From: Kibdelosporangium sp. MJ126-NF4
GTDB taxonomy: Bacteria > Actinomycetota > Actinomycetes > Mycobacteriales > Pseudonocardiaceae
Direction: 5' to 3'
Length of the DNA stretch: 64,000 nucleotides
Assembly (NCBI RefSeq): GCF_000826545.1
Contig: NZ_CDME01000015.1
Span: 512,207-576,206, forward strand
Both the position numbers and the translations under genes were made by a program. Position 1 is the first letter of the stretch. The number at the start of each line of letters is the position of its first letter. The notes beneath the pieces are model-generated. The model ran no database searches. It was not told the origin of the DNA and was given only the letters and a program-made list of their open reading frames with translations. Below, one piece after another: positions 1 through 8,091 of the stretch.

Positions 1-603
1 GCTGGCGAAGATCACCGTCCCGTTGGCGTCCACCCTGATCAGGCCGTCACCGACACGCGGGCTGGTGTGCACGTCGGCGGTCGGCTCGACGCTCGGGAAC
101 GTGCCGTCCGCGACCATCTGGCACAGGTCGCCCGCGCTGCCCAGGTACGCGATCTCCAACGGAGACGGCACGCGGGGCACAGCCAGGTTCGTCTCGCGGG
201 ACAGCACACCGACCACGCCACCGTCGAAGACCACGGGAATGGTCTCCCTGCGCACCGGGACACCGAGGTACCAGTGCGGATCCTCCTCGCGGCACACGCG
301 CTGCTCCACCGCGGCCCTGCGCAACTGCGGGTGGTCGGACACCTTGATGAACGTGCCGACTATGTCCTCGGGGTGGGCGGTCGGCGCCGTTGTCGGGCGG
401 GCGTGCGCGACACACACGAACTCGCCACCCAGCCGGTCCGCGGCGGCGTTCTCGTGGTCCTCGACGTACGGCACCCAGAGCAGGAAGTCCGCGAAGGACA
501 GGTCGGACAGCAACTGCCATTCGGCGACGACCTTCTGCAGGTGGTCGACGGCGGCACCGGGCAGCCCGGTGTGCTCGGCCAGCAGGTCAGCGAGTGTCGA
601 CAA
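1..603 (-). CDS. pdtaS: Sensor histidine kinase PdtaS, N-terminal part (cut by window edge)
   Basis: The visible 201 residues are the N-terminal sensor (GAF-like) region of the cytoplasmic kinase PdtaS. In mycobacteria PdtaS phosphorylates the RNA-binding antiterminator response regulator PdtaR. The opening STLADLLAEHTGLPG and the stretch VVAEWQLLSDLSFADFLLWV are close to the mycobacterial protein as I remember it, and the end (SPRVGDGLIRVDANGTV) leads into the PAS region. The kinase domain lies outside the window. I chose a TTG start because it gives the family N-terminus and has GGAGAGGAG just upstream. It is divergent from the bL37 gene. Confidence 0.93.
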   Translation of the reverse strand, partial: MSTLADLLAEHTGLPGAAVDHLQKVVAEWQLLSDLSFADFLLWVPYVEDHENAAADRLGGEFVCVAHARPTTAPTAHPEDIVGTFIKVSDHPQLRRAAVEQRVCREEDPHWYLGVPVRRETIPVVFDGGVVGVLSRETNLAVPRVPSPLEIAYLGSAGDLCQMVADGTFPSVEPTADVHTSPRVGDGLIRVDANGTVIFAS

Positions 604-701
604 CAGGGCTCCTCTCCCCGACCAATCCAACCACGGTCCAACCCGCTTCCGCTGACCTGTCACAATGGGCTGAAAAGGCAACAATGCAGTAGGAGATTCG
701 C

Positions 702-776
702 ATGTCGAAGCGCGCACGGAAGCGTCGCGACCGCAAGAAGCGTGGCGCCAACCACGGCAAGCGCCCAAACACCTGA
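702..776 (+). CDS. Ribosomal protein bL37 (24 aa, AURKAIP1/COX24-type)
   Basis: A 24-residue, extremely basic peptide that begins MSKRARKRRDRKKRG and ends NHGKRPNT. It matches the tiny actinobacterial large-subunit protein bL37 seen in mycobacterial ribosome structures. An AGGAGA ribosome binding site sits 6 nt before the ATG, and a strong hairpin terminator follows directly. Its place between pdtaS and the rsrA-sigR pair is conserved in mycobacteria. It is short enough to be missed by most gene callers. Confidence 0.9.
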   Translation: MSKRARKRRDRKKRGANHGKRPNT

Positions 777-781
777 GCGCG

Positions 782-810
782 AAACGGCCCCGGTCACCCG
801 GGGCCGTTTT
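782..810. terminator. Bidirectional terminator between bL37 and rsrA
   Basis: A 12-bp perfect stem (AAACGGCCCCGG) with a TCAC loop is followed by TTTT on the plus strand and by an A-rich start on the other. It lies between convergent genes and touches the rsrA stop codon, so it can serve both. Confidence 0.85.
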
Positions 811-1124
811 CATGTGGTCTTCCTGATCTCCACCTGGGCTTGCGTGACCTCGAGGGTCACACCGCCCTGCTCGACCACGGTCTTGCGGATCGTGGCCCGT
901 AGCCGTTCCTTCAGCGCCTCAGGTGCGTGATCCCCGCCGCACTTCTTCGCGAGCAGCTCCTTGAGGTGCTCGTCGATGCCGTACTCGGCCAGGCACGGGC
1001 TGCACTCGTCGAGGTGCTGCTTGAGCAGCTCCTTGCGCCCTTTGTCGCACTCGCCGTCGAGGAACAGCCAGACCTCGGCCAGAACCTCGGAGCAGTCCGT
1101 CTCGTGGTGGTCGCCGCAGCTCAC
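810..1124 (-). CDS. rsrA: Redox-sensing anti-sigma factor RsrA (zinc, ZAS family)
   Basis: A 104-residue ZAS anti-sigma factor that binds and holds SigR until disulfide stress oxidises its cysteines and releases zinc. The key residues fall at the positions known for RsrA: Cys3, Cys11, His37, Cys41 and Cys44 (QHLDECSPC), plus Cys62. The GTG start overlaps the sigR stop codon in a GTGA arrangement, so the two are translationally coupled. This suits a regulator made in fixed ratio to its sigma factor. Confidence 0.94.
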   Translation of the reverse strand: MSCGDHHETDCSEVLAEVWLFLDGECDKGRKELLKQHLDECSPCLAEYGIDEHLKELLAKKCGGDHAPEALKERLRATIRKTVVEQGGVTLEVTQAQVEIRKTT

Positions 1125-1738
1125 GATCCCGACACCTCCGCCCGCACGAAGCCCCGCTCCTTGGCGACGTCGGCCAGCATGTCGCGGAGCTGACGGCGTC
1201 CGCGGTGCAGACGCGACATCACGGTCCCGATCGGGGTCCCCATGATCTCGGCGATCTCCTTGTAAGCGAATCCCTCGACGTCGGCGAGGTAGACAGCGAG
1301 CCTGAACTCCTCCGGCAGCCGCTGCAGGGCCTGCTTGACGTCGTCATCCGGCAGGTTGTCCATGGCCTCGACCTCGGCCGAGCGCAGTCCGCTCGACGTG
1401 TGGCTCTCGGCCTGGGCCAGCTGCCAGTCGGTGATCTCTTCCGTCGGCTGCTGGATCGGCTGCCGCTGCCGCTTGCGGTAGCCGTTGATGTACGTGTTGG
1501 TCAGGATGCGGTACAGCCACGCCTTGAGGTTGGTCCCAGCCGAGAACGACTTGAAGGCGGCGAACGCCTTGAGGTACGTCTCCTGCACCAGGTCCTCGGC
1601 ATCGCTCGGGTTGCGGGTCATCCGCAACGCGGCCGAGTAAAGCTGGTCCAGCATCGGCATGGCATCACGCTCGAACCGGGCAGCACGCTCCTGCGCGCTC
1701 TCCGGCTCCATGTTCACCTGGGTTTCGGTGCCCGGCAC
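1121..1738 (-). CDS. sigR: ECF sigma factor SigR/SigH (disulfide and heat stress)
   Basis: A 205-residue group-4 sigma factor with region 2 ([20 protein letters not shown], then [16 protein letters not shown]) and region 4 ([36 protein letters not shown]). It directs transcription of the thioredoxin, mycothiol and protein-quality-control regulon. The open frame runs far upstream. I chose the GTG at 1738 because GGGAAGGGAG sits just before it and the length then matches SigR/SigH. The neighbouring rsrA gene is its partner. A matching self-promoter lies about 130 bp upstream. Confidence 0.94.
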   Translation of the reverse strand: MPGTETQVNMEPESAQERAARFERDAMPMLDQLYSAALRMTRNPSDAEDLVQETYLKAFAAFKSFSAGTNLKAWLYRILTNTYINGYRKRQRQPIQQPTEEITDWQLAQAESHTSSGLRSAEVEAMDNLPDDDVKQALQRLPEEFRLAVYLADVEGFAYKEIAEIMGTPIGTVMSRLHRGRRQLRDMLADVAKERGFVRAEVSGS

Positions 1739-1864
1739 CGCGCTCCCTTCCCACCGACCAGTACGGATCCCGGTCGACGCTCGCGACTTCATCGAGGATA
1801 CGCGGCCTGTGATCAGCCGGCTTGGCGCCATCTGCGGGGCGATCTCGGTCAGCACGTCCTGGTC

Positions 1865-1891
1865 AACACGGTCCCAGCCGCTGTCATTCCC
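1865..1891 (-). promoter_or_regulatory. SigR-type promoter upstream of sigR
   Basis: Read on the minus strand this is GGGAAT, exactly 18 bp, then GTT, which is the SigR/SigH consensus (GGAAT-N18/19-GTT). It points towards sigR and fits the known positive autoregulation of this sigma factor in Streptomyces and Mycobacterium. It also lies just before the divergent ybaK start. Confidence 0.82.
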
Positions 1892-1909
1892 GGTCGTAAG
1901 CTGAGCCAC

Positions 1910-2389
1910 ATGGCAGGCAAGGGGACCCCTGGCACAGCGCTGCTGGCGAAACAAAAGGTGCCACACACGCTGCACTCCTACGACCACGACCCACGCGCGG
2001 CCTCATACGGGCTAGAGGCCGCCGAGGCACTGGGCCTGGAGCCCGCACGGGTGTACAAGACACTGCTGGCAGACGTGGACGGCTCCCTGACCGTGGGAAT
2101 CGTGCCGGTCACCGCCCAGCTGGACCTGAAGGCACTGGCGGCAGCAGTCGGCGGCAAGAAGGCCCGAATGGCCGAGATCGCGACGGCCGAGCGAGCAACC
2201 GGATACGTCGCCGGTGGAATCTCCCCCCTCGGCCAGCGCAAGCGTTTGCCCACGGTGTTGGACAGTTCAGCGGCCACATTCACTACGTTGTTTTGCTCCG
2301 CAGGGCGACGTGGCCTCGAAGTCGAACTGGCTCCCGAAGACCTGGCCCACCTCACCGGAGCCGTGGTCGCGGACATCGCCGCGTACTGA
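1910..2389 (+). CDS. ybaK: YbaK/EbsC-type Cys-tRNA(Pro) deacylase
   Basis: A 159-residue free-standing editing domain that clears cysteine mischarged onto tRNA(Pro). Family hallmarks visible are [11 protein letters not shown], the conserved lysine in [10 protein letters not shown], and [19 protein letters not shown] near the C-terminus. The length is normal for the family. I took the ATG at 1910; the open frame extends upstream only antisense to sigR. It is divergent from sigR, so their control regions overlap. Confidence 0.92.
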   Translation: MAGKGTPGTALLAKQKVPHTLHSYDHDPRAASYGLEAAEALGLEPARVYKTLLADVDGSLTVGIVPVTAQLDLKALAAAVGGKKARMAEIATAERATGYVAGGISPLGQRKRLPTVLDSSAATFTTLFCSAGRRGLEVELAPEDLAHLTGAVVADIAAY

Positions 2390-2641
2390 CGTGCGAGATC
2401 AGCACCAACGGAGACAGAACCAACCGATCCAGCACGCCGGTGATCAAGAAGCCAACGCCGAAACCTCCATACACCTGATTCCGACCGACTGTAGAAACCC
2501 ACAGCGAGAGACCAAAATCACTGTGTGAATGCACACCGCCAACCAACTCGGTATGACTCCGGCCGCCTGGAGCCTGCGCAAGAAGGCTGGATGACTCGCG
2601 CGTGGTGGCGGCTAGCGGCTGACTGATGTGAGAGCACAGTC

Positions 2642-3008
2642 GGGGGTGCCAGCGGCCCGCGAAAGTGCAGAGGAGCGCTGGTGGCCCACGCGCAAGCACA
2701 GTGGCAGTCGGAGGTACTGGTGGCTCGCACGCATGCGCGGCCAGGCGCGCTGGTGGCCCACGCGCCACGGCGGCTCTGCCCCGCGATCGCTCGGCCCCGA
2801 ACCTGCAGGTCGCGCGCATGCGCGGTCAGGGGTCTGGTGGCTCGCGCGCCACGGTGTGCGCGGCCGTTGCTCGACCCTGAACCCGTGGCCCGCACGCATG
2901 TGCAGAGGTGGTGCTGGTGGCTCGCGTGTATGCGCGGCCCGGGGGTGTTGGTGGCTTGCGCGCCAGCGCAGAGCAGCCCGCGCGCAAGCGCATGGGGGTG
3001 CTTCGGGT
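2642..3008 (+). repeat. Array of ~9-10 degenerate 30-nt GC-rich units
   Basis: The unit approximates GCTGGTGGCTCGCGCGCATG followed by CGCGGCC, with spacers of varying length. Most units contain a self-complementary GCGCGCATGCGC-like core, so each could fold into a small hairpin. Copies 2 and 3 of the element keep only one or two such units in the same place, so copy 1 has expanded. Confidence 0.75.
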
Positions 3009-3009
3009 G

Positions 3010-3149
3010 TGTTCCCTTCCGTATGGCCTGGGCGCAGCCAAACCACAACGGGTCAGGAGGTCGGCCTACCCAAACCGACCCACAGCGCAGGCCCTACCGA
3101 CCTCTTGACCCGTTGTGGTTTCCTCCGGCAGGCCATACGGAAGGGAACA
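3010..3149 (+). repeat. 140-nt long hairpin of copy 1
   Basis: The outer arms (TGTTCCCTTCCGTATGGCCT against its complement ending at 3149) pair perfectly. An asymmetric internal loop follows (GGCGCAGCC opposite TCCTCCGG), then a second ~25-bp stem containing AACGGGTCAGGAGGTCGG, closed by a ~32-nt loop that includes AGCGCAGGCCCTA. The internal and terminal loop sequences are the best-conserved parts in all three copies. Confidence 0.85.
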
Positions 3150-3356
3150 CGCCCGCCACCACCCGACCCACAAAAACACTAGAACGACGAGCCTATGGCT
3201 CCAGATCCTGTGTTCCCCTTTTGGCGGCCTGCCGTCCGGCGAGGACCTGCTTGTCAAGACTGGCGGCCTTGCCTCCCCCGGCGAGGGACCTGCTTGTCAA
3301 GACTGGCGGCCTGCCTCCCGGCGAGGGGAAATCTTGAAAGCCAAGAGGTCACAAAG

Positions 3357-3818
3357 TCAGTCCAAACAGAACTCGTTCCCCTCCGGATCGGTCATCACGA
3401 TATGACCGGCGCTCATCGGTGGCCCAGGCTCAAAGCGACGCACCCGTACCGCCCCAAGACCAACGAGCCGCGAACACTCAGCCTCCAACGCAGCCATCCG
3501 CTCCGCACCCCGCAACCCAGGCGCAGCACGAACATCCAGATGAACCCGATTCTTCCCAGCCTTGTCCTCGGGAACCTGCTGAAAGAAGACCCGAGGCCCG
3601 TGACCATCCGGGTCCTCAATGGCCGACCTGGTGTTGCGCTGATCCACCGGTACACCAACCTGTTCGAGGAAGACGTCCCAAGCAACCAGCGGATCGGCAC
3701 CTTCCGGCAGGGAGACACCTGGCGGGCCGGGGTGGACGTAACCCAACACGTCCCGCCAGAAAGTGGACAGTGCCGCTGGGTCGTGGGCGTCGAAGGTGAC
3801 CTGGATGTGACGGCTCAT
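3357..3818 (-). CDS. VOC (glyoxalase-fold) family protein
   Basis: A 153-residue protein of the vicinal-oxygen-chelate superfamily with the typical opening (HIQVTFDAHDPAALSTFW) and closing (GHIVMTDPEGNEFCLD) beta-alpha modules. Members bind a divalent metal and act on varied small molecules or confer drug binding; the substrate cannot be told from sequence. Its ATG overlaps the stop codon of the upstream DinB-like gene (ATGA), so the two form a coupled pair. Confidence 0.85.
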   Translation of the reverse strand: MSRHIQVTFDAHDPAALSTFWRDVLGYVHPGPPGVSLPEGADPLVAWDVFLEQVGVPVDQRNTRSAIEDPDGHGPRVFFQQVPEDKAGKNRVHLDVRAAPGLRGAERMAALEAECSRLVGLGAVRVRRFEPGPPMSAGHIVMTDPEGNEFCLD

Positions 3819-4378
3819 CGGGAAGCTCCGTTCGTGGTGTGCAGGTAGAGATCGCGCAGCAGACAGACCTCGGACAAGTGGTGGATCAGCTCGCGGTGGA
3901 TGTGCAGCACCAGATCGGCCATGGCTGCCTCCGGGTAGGGCTCCTTGTCCCCCACCAGTTCCAGCAGCCCGGTCTCGGTGAGCCCACGAACGCCGGTCAG
4001 CCAGACATCCAGCTGGTGTTCGAGCTGTTCAAGGGCGGCAGCCGCGGTGCCCGCGTACTCCCAGCTCTCGTACGACACCGACGGCGCGCCGAAGTGGGAG
4101 GCGTTCCGGGCGGCGAGGACGCCGACGATGACGTGGCCGAGTCGCCAGGCGATCGTGGTGAAGGCCGCGGGGACCGGTGCGGGGATGGCGTAGTCGATGG
4201 TGAAGTCTCCTGCGCCGACCTGGATGGGCGCGGTGGAGCTGCCGCGGGGCCGCACGCTCCATGCGTCCGGCACCGGCGACCAGAAGTACTCGTCGTCGGT
4301 GAGGCCGTCGAGGCGGGCGCGGAGCTGGTGGTTCCAGTGCCACTCGAACTGCTCGCGCAGTGCTTGGTTCCAGTTCAT
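3815..4378 (-). CDS. DinB/mycothiol-transferase-fold protein
   Basis: A 187-residue four-helix-bundle protein of the DinB superfamily. In actinobacteria many members are mycothiol- or metal-dependent enzymes. Likely metal ligands are the His in WRLGHVIVG and the cluster HIHRELIHH near the C-terminus. The N-terminus MNWNQALREQFEWHWNHQLR is typical. It is followed by the VOC gene with a 4-bp overlap and is divergent from a WYL regulator, which probably controls the pair. Confidence 0.83.
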   Translation of the reverse strand: MNWNQALREQFEWHWNHQLRARLDGLTDDEYFWSPVPDAWSVRPRGSSTAPIQVGAGDFTIDYAIPAPVPAAFTTIAWRLGHVIVGVLAARNASHFGAPSVSYESWEYAGTAAAALEQLEHQLDVWLTGVRGLTETGLLELVGDKEPYPEAAMADLVLHIHRELIHHLSEVCLLRDLYLHTTNGASR

Positions 4379-4398
4379 GTGGCCAAGCCTGACACCCC

Positions 4399-4421
4399 AA
4401 GCGGACAGGATCGGTCCGCTT
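4399..4421. promoter_or_regulatory. Palindromic operator between DinB-like gene and WYL regulator
   Basis: The perfect inverted repeat AAGCGGAC-N7-GTCCGCTT sits in the 63-bp divergent intergenic space, 21 bp before each start codon. This is the expected position for a site where the WYL regulator controls itself and the DinB-VOC pair. Confidence 0.7.
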
Positions 4422-4441
4422 GCTCTGGCAGAGTTGTCGAT

Positions 4442-5389
4442 GTGGACGACGAGCGGGGCACGACCGAGCGGGTGCTCACCCTGCTCGGGCTGCTGCAGCA
4501 GCGCCAGAGCTGGACAGGGCCCGAATTGGCCGACCGGCTGGGCGTCACGACGCGCACGGTCCGGCGCGATGTCGAGCGGCTGCGTGCCCTCGGTTATCCG
4601 GTACACGCCAGTCAGGGCGGTGGTGGTGGCTACCAGCTCGGGCCGGGCCAGAACCTGCCTCCGCTGCTCTTCGACGACGAGGAAGCGATCGCCACGGCCG
4701 TCTCGCTGCTCGCCGGTGCGGGCAGTGCGGTCGCCGGTGACGCGGCGCTGCGCGCGTTGAGCAAGCTCGACCAGGTGCTGCCGACCCGGCTGCGGGCCGA
4801 GGTGGGCGCGCTCGCCACGTCCGTGCGGTCCTTCAACGGTGGCCACACGTCGGTCGGTCCGGCGGTGCTCATGGTGTTGGCCAGGGCATGCCGTGACGAG
4901 GTCGAAGCGGGCTTCGGGTACCCGTCCGGCGGCGAGGTTCGACAGCGGCGGGTCGAGCCCTACCGTCTGGTCGCCTCGGACCGGCGCTGGTATCTCCTCG
5001 CCTACGACCTCGATCGTGACGGCTGGCGCAACTTCCGCGTCGACCGGATGACCGACGTGCACGCCCGAACATGGCGGTTCCGCCCGCGTGAGGCGCCCGA
5101 CGCGGCGACCTACGTGCAGGAGAACGTGGCCAGCCGCGTCTATTCGCACCAGGCGCGCTTCCTCGTCCATGCCCCGGCTGAGACGGTACGTGCGCAGATC
5201 CCCGCGTCGGCTGCTGTCGTGCAGCCGCGTGACGACGGGAGCTGCGAGGTCGTCACCGGCGCGAACACTCTCGACTTCATGCTCATGCACATGGTTCTGC
5301 TGGGCCACGACTTCGCCGTGCTCGACCCACCTGAACTGCGGGAACGTTGTGGCGTGCTGGCCGAACGGCTGCTGGCGGCCAGGCATTAG
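4442..5389 (+). CDS. HTH-WYL transcriptional regulator (DeoR/YafY-type)
   Basis: A 315-residue regulator. The N-terminal winged helix includes LADRLGVTTRTVRRDVERLR (about residues 20-40). The WYL ligand-binding domain includes RRWYLLAYDLDRDGWRNFRV, and a WCX extension ends the protein. Family members sense nucleotides, nucleic acids or metabolites. The open frame extends upstream, but a GTG at 4442 gives the usual N-terminus and follows the operator palindrome. No Shine-Dalgarno is obvious, so translation may be leaderless. The divergent DinB-VOC pair is the likely target. Confidence 0.88.
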   Translation: MDDERGTTERVLTLLGLLQQRQSWTGPELADRLGVTTRTVRRDVERLRALGYPVHASQGGGGGYQLGPGQNLPPLLFDDEEAIATAVSLLAGAGSAVAGDAALRALSKLDQVLPTRLRAEVGALATSVRSFNGGHTSVGPAVLMVLARACRDEVEAGFGYPSGGEVRQRRVEPYRLVASDRRWYLLAYDLDRDGWRNFRVDRMTDVHARTWRFRPREAPDAATYVQENVASRVYSHQARFLVHAPAETVRAQIPASAAVVQPRDDGSCEVVTGANTLDFMLMHMVLLGHDFAVLDPPELRERCGVLAERLLAARH

Positions 5390-5997
5390 TCCAACGGGCG
5401 CAGGACCCTGGCGAGCCATTCCTGGACTGTCTGGCTGACGGCCTTCGCGTCCGCCTTCAGGCTGTGGTCTCCCGCCACGAGCACCACTTCCCTGTGGTGT
5501 GCGGCTTCCGGCCTGCCGAAGGTGTCCTTCTCGCCCTGCACCACCAGTACCGGCACGTCGACGCCGTCCAACTCCGGCTGGCGGGTCTTCTCCGGCTTTC
5601 CGGGCGGGTGCAGGGGGAAGGCCAGGCAGAGGACCGCGACCGCTTCGCCCTCCGACGCCGTCCGGCAGGCCACCCGCGCTCCGGACGACCGGCCGCCGAA
5701 GACCATCGGCAGGTCGGCGAACCAGCGTTCCGCCAGGTCGTCCGCGACCGCCAGCCATGCCTCGTCCAGCTGGCCCGCCGGGGCCGGGGCGCGCCTGCCC
5801 GCGACGCGGTACGGCTGCTCGATCAGCGCCACATGCACGCCCGCGGCCGTCGCGCCCCGGGTCGCCGCCACCAGGTCCGGGGCGCCGATGCCGCCGCCCG
5901 CGCCGTGGCCGAGCAGCAGGGCCGCCCGGCCTTCCGGCGCGCAGTGCAGTTCCGCGCGGGCCGGGCCGCGTGGGGTGTCGATCTGCGCCGTGGTCAT
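5386..5997 (-). CDS. Alpha/beta hydrolase, KANL3/Tex30-like
   Basis: A 203-residue small alpha/beta hydrolase. It shows the oxyanion-hole region LLLGHGAGGG, a nucleophile elbow GGRSSGAR, an acid within VLVVQGEKDTFG and a late His in VAGDHSLK, so the catalytic triad looks complete. The substrate is unknown. It lies 7 bp downstream of the SRAP gene on the same strand and its stop overlaps the convergent WYL gene by 4 bp. Confidence 0.82.
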   Translation of the reverse strand: MTTAQIDTPRGPARAELHCAPEGRAALLLGHGAGGGIGAPDLVAATRGATAAGVHVALIEQPYRVAGRRAPAPAGQLDEAWLAVADDLAERWFADLPMVFGGRSSGARVACRTASEGEAVAVLCLAFPLHPPGKPEKTRQPELDGVDVPVLVVQGEKDTFGRPEAAHHREVVLVAGDHSLKADAKAVSQTVQEWLARVLRPLD

Positions 5998-6004
5998 CGC
6001 GCTG

Positions 6005-6760
6005 TCATCGGCCCAGGTCGAACAGGGCGGGCTCGCCCTGCTCCGTCGCCGGTTCCATCAGTTCGGGACCGTTGTTCTTGATGCTGTTCACCGCGGGGGA
6101 CACCGGGCGCAGCTCCAGCGCGGCCAGGAAGTCGTCCGTCGGTGGGGTGACCAGGCCGGACGGGTCGGTGTTGTCCGGGTCCAGCCACGCCGCCCACCTG
6201 TCCGGCGGCATCAGGACCGGCATCCGGTCGTGGATCTCGGCGAGCTGGTCGACGGAGGGCATCGTCAGCACCGAGCACGTCACCAGTGGCTCGCTGTCCG
6301 GCTGCTCCTTGTCGCGCCAGACCGTCCAGAGACCGGCCATCGCCAGGCTCTGCCCGTCCTTCCGGGTGGTGAAGTACGGCTGCTTCACCTTCCCGTCGCG
6401 CTGCCACTCGTACCAGCCGTCGGCGGGCATCAGGCACCGCCGCTTCGTCCACGACGTGCGGAACGCCGGTTTCTCCGCCGCGCTCTCCGAGCGGGCGTTG
6501 ATCATCTTCGCGCCGACCTTCGCGTCTTTCGCCCATGCCGGGACCAGGCCCCACTTCATCACCCGCAAGGACCGCTCGGTCCTCGACATGTCCGGCTCGC
6601 CGTCATCGTCGCGTGGATGCCGTTGCACCACCGCCACGACGTTGCGGGTCGGGGCCACGTTGAAGTCCGGTCCCGCGATCGCGTCCGCTGTCGCGTCCAC
6701 GGCGTCGAACTCGGCCGCGAGCGTCGCGGGATTCTTGGTGGACGCGTACCTACCGCACAC
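6005..6760 (-). CDS. SRAP/YedK DNA-protein crosslink shield at abasic sites
   Basis: A 251-residue SOS-response-associated peptidase homologue (HMCES/YedK). It covalently caps abasic sites in single-stranded DNA through Cys2. The start matters: a GTG at 6760 gives MCGRYAS with Cys at position 2, and GGAGGT lies 8 nt upstream, so the longer open frame is wrong. Other family residues are the Asn in MINARSES, the Glu in GWYEW and the His in IHDRMPV. The M. tuberculosis counterpart (Rv3226c) is likewise divergent from aroA. Confidence 0.93.
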   Translation of the reverse strand: MCGRYASTKNPATLAAEFDAVDATADAIAGPDFNVAPTRNVVAVVQRHPRDDDGEPDMSRTERSLRVMKWGLVPAWAKDAKVGAKMINARSESAAEKPAFRTSWTKRRCLMPADGWYEWQRDGKVKQPYFTTRKDGQSLAMAGLWTVWRDKEQPDSEPLVTCSVLTMPSVDQLAEIHDRMPVLMPPDRWAAWLDPDNTDPSGLVTPPTDDFLAALELRPVSPAVNSIKNNGPELMEPATEQGEPALFDLGR

Positions 6761-6834
6761 TTTTGACAACACCTCCGACCCGAATCGTGACACGTGCGCG
6801 CTGGCCTGGCGAGTGCATGGGGGATCATCGACCC

Positions 6835-8091
6835 ATGACGCAGCCTTGGGCCGCCCCAGTCTCGGCCACTCCGGTCCGTGCCACCGTGTCCATCCCCGGC
6901 TCCAAGTCGATCACCAACCGTGCGCTCGTCCTCGCCGCGCTCGCGGACGGACCGTCCGCTGTCCGTGCCCCGCTGCGCAGCCGCGACACGAACCTCATGG
7001 TCGCCGCGCTGCGCGCGCTGGGCGCCGAGATCACCGACGAAGGCGACGACTGGCTCGTCACCCCTGCCACGCTGCGTGGTCCCGCGGATGTCGACTGCGG
7101 GCTCGCGGGCACCGTCATGCGTTTCCTCCCACCGGCCGCGGCGGTCGGGCAGGGCGAGATCCGGTTCGACGGCGACGAGCAGGCCCGCGTGCGTCCGATG
7201 GGGACGATCCTGGACGCGTTGCGCGGCCTCGGCGCTGACATCACCGGTGAACGGCTTCCCTTCACACTGCACGGAAACGGCGCACTGCCCGGCGGCGAGG
7301 TGACCATCGACGCGTCCGCGTCGTCGCAGTTCGTGTCCGGCCTGTTGCTCTCCGGTGCCCGTTACGACAAGGGGTTGACCGTCCGGCACAACGGCAAACC
7401 CGTTCCCTCCATGCCGCACATCGAGATGACCGTGCAGATGCTGCGCGAGGCGGGCGTGGACGTCGACGACGCCGAGGCCAACGCGTGGCAGGTCCGGCCA
7501 GGGCCGATCCGGGGCCGCGAGTGGGTCGTCGAGCCGGATCTGTCCAACGCGACGCCGTTCCTCGCCGCGGCGGCGGTCACCGGCGGGCGCGTGACGGTCA
7601 GCGGCTGGCCGGCGAGCACGACCCAGCCGGGCGACGACATCCGTGGCATCCTCGCCCAGATGGGATGCGACGTCGTGCTGGATGCCAACGGGCTCACCGT
7701 GACCGGCCCCGACCGGCTGTCCGGTGTGGACATCGACCTGCACGACGTCGGCGAGCTGACGCCGACCATCGCCGCGCTGGCCGCGTTGGCCGACGGGCAG
7801 TCCGTGTTGCGTGGCATCGCGCACCTGCGTGGTCACGAGACGGACCGGCTCGCCGCGCTGGCCGATGACCTCAACGGCCTCGGCGGGGACGTCGACGAAA
7901 CCGACGACGGCCTGGTGATCCGGCCCCGTGCGCTACACGGAGGCCTGTGGAAGGCGTACGCCGACCACCGGATGGCCACCGCGGGCGCGATCCTCGGCCT
8001 GGTCGTGCCGGGCGTCGAGGTCGACGACATCGCCACCACGAGCAAGACCATCCCGGATTTCCCCGGGTTGTGGGCACGGATGCTCGCGTGA
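6835..8091 (+). CDS. aroA: 5-enolpyruvylshikimate-3-phosphate synthase
   Basis: A 418-residue enzyme of the shikimate pathway that joins phosphoenolpyruvate to shikimate 3-phosphate. It carries the N-terminal signature [43 protein letters not shown], and the C-terminal KESDR-equivalent [10 protein letters not shown] followed by [10 protein letters not shown]. The ATG at 6835 is preferred; an in-frame ATG 18 nt upstream is an alternative. The stop overlaps the start of rsgA, a pairing shared with mycobacteria. Confidence 0.97.
   Translation: MTQPWAAPVSATPVRATVSIPGSKSITNRALVLAALADGPSAVRAPLRSRDTNLMVAALRALGAEITDEGDDWLVTPATLRGPADVDCGLAGTVMRFLPPAAAVGQGEIRFDGDEQARVRPMGTILDALRGLGADITGERLPFTLHGNGALPGGEVTIDASASSQFVSGLLLSGARYDKGLTVRHNGKPVPSMPHIEMTVQMLREAGVDVDDAEANAWQVRPGPIRGREWVVEPDLSNATPFLAAAAVTGGRVTVSGWPASTTQPGDDIRGILAQMGCDVVLDANGLTVTGPDRLSGVDIDLHDVGELTPTIAALAALADGQSVLRGIAHLRGHETDRLAALADDLNGLGGDVDETDDGLVIRPRALHGGLWKAYADHRMATAGAILGLVVPGVEVDDIATTSKTIPDFPGLWARMLA

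Larger units (their letters stand above)
2488..3340 (+). ncRNA. Copy 1 of a large structured intergenic element (candidate non-coding RNA)
   Basis: No credible protein gene fits here. Four parts can be read. A leader at 2490-2560 holds TGTAGAAA and TGTGTGAATGCACA, both also found in copy 2. An array of degenerate ~30-nt units occupies 2642-3008. A 140-nt hairpin covers 3010-3149. Three tandem ~40-nt units lie at 3222-3339, each with a CCGGCGAGG core and mostly ending CTTGTCAAGAC. Before the tail units, GAGCC-tat-GGCTC forms a small hairpin. The 140-nt hairpin recurs at 10411-10550 (minus strand) and 10800-10937 (plus strand) with compensatory changes. Whether it is transcribed is inferred. 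A non-autonomous mobile element is the main alternative. Confidence 0.55.

Noticed and set aside
2642..3008. A possible CRISPR array
   Set aside because: The units are degenerate, with irregular spacing and no unique equal-length spacers, and no cas genes are in the window.
2628..3337. Several overlapping open frames across element copy 1
   Set aside because: They change frame between copies 1, 2 and 3, have no ribosome binding sites and only encode the repeat units. The base-pairing pattern explains the conservation better.
3815..5758. A 647-codon minus-strand frame ending in the DinB-like protein
   Set aside because: Its first two thirds are antisense to the WYL regulator and have its mirrored composition; only the part from the ATG at 4378 is a protein-like DinB domain.
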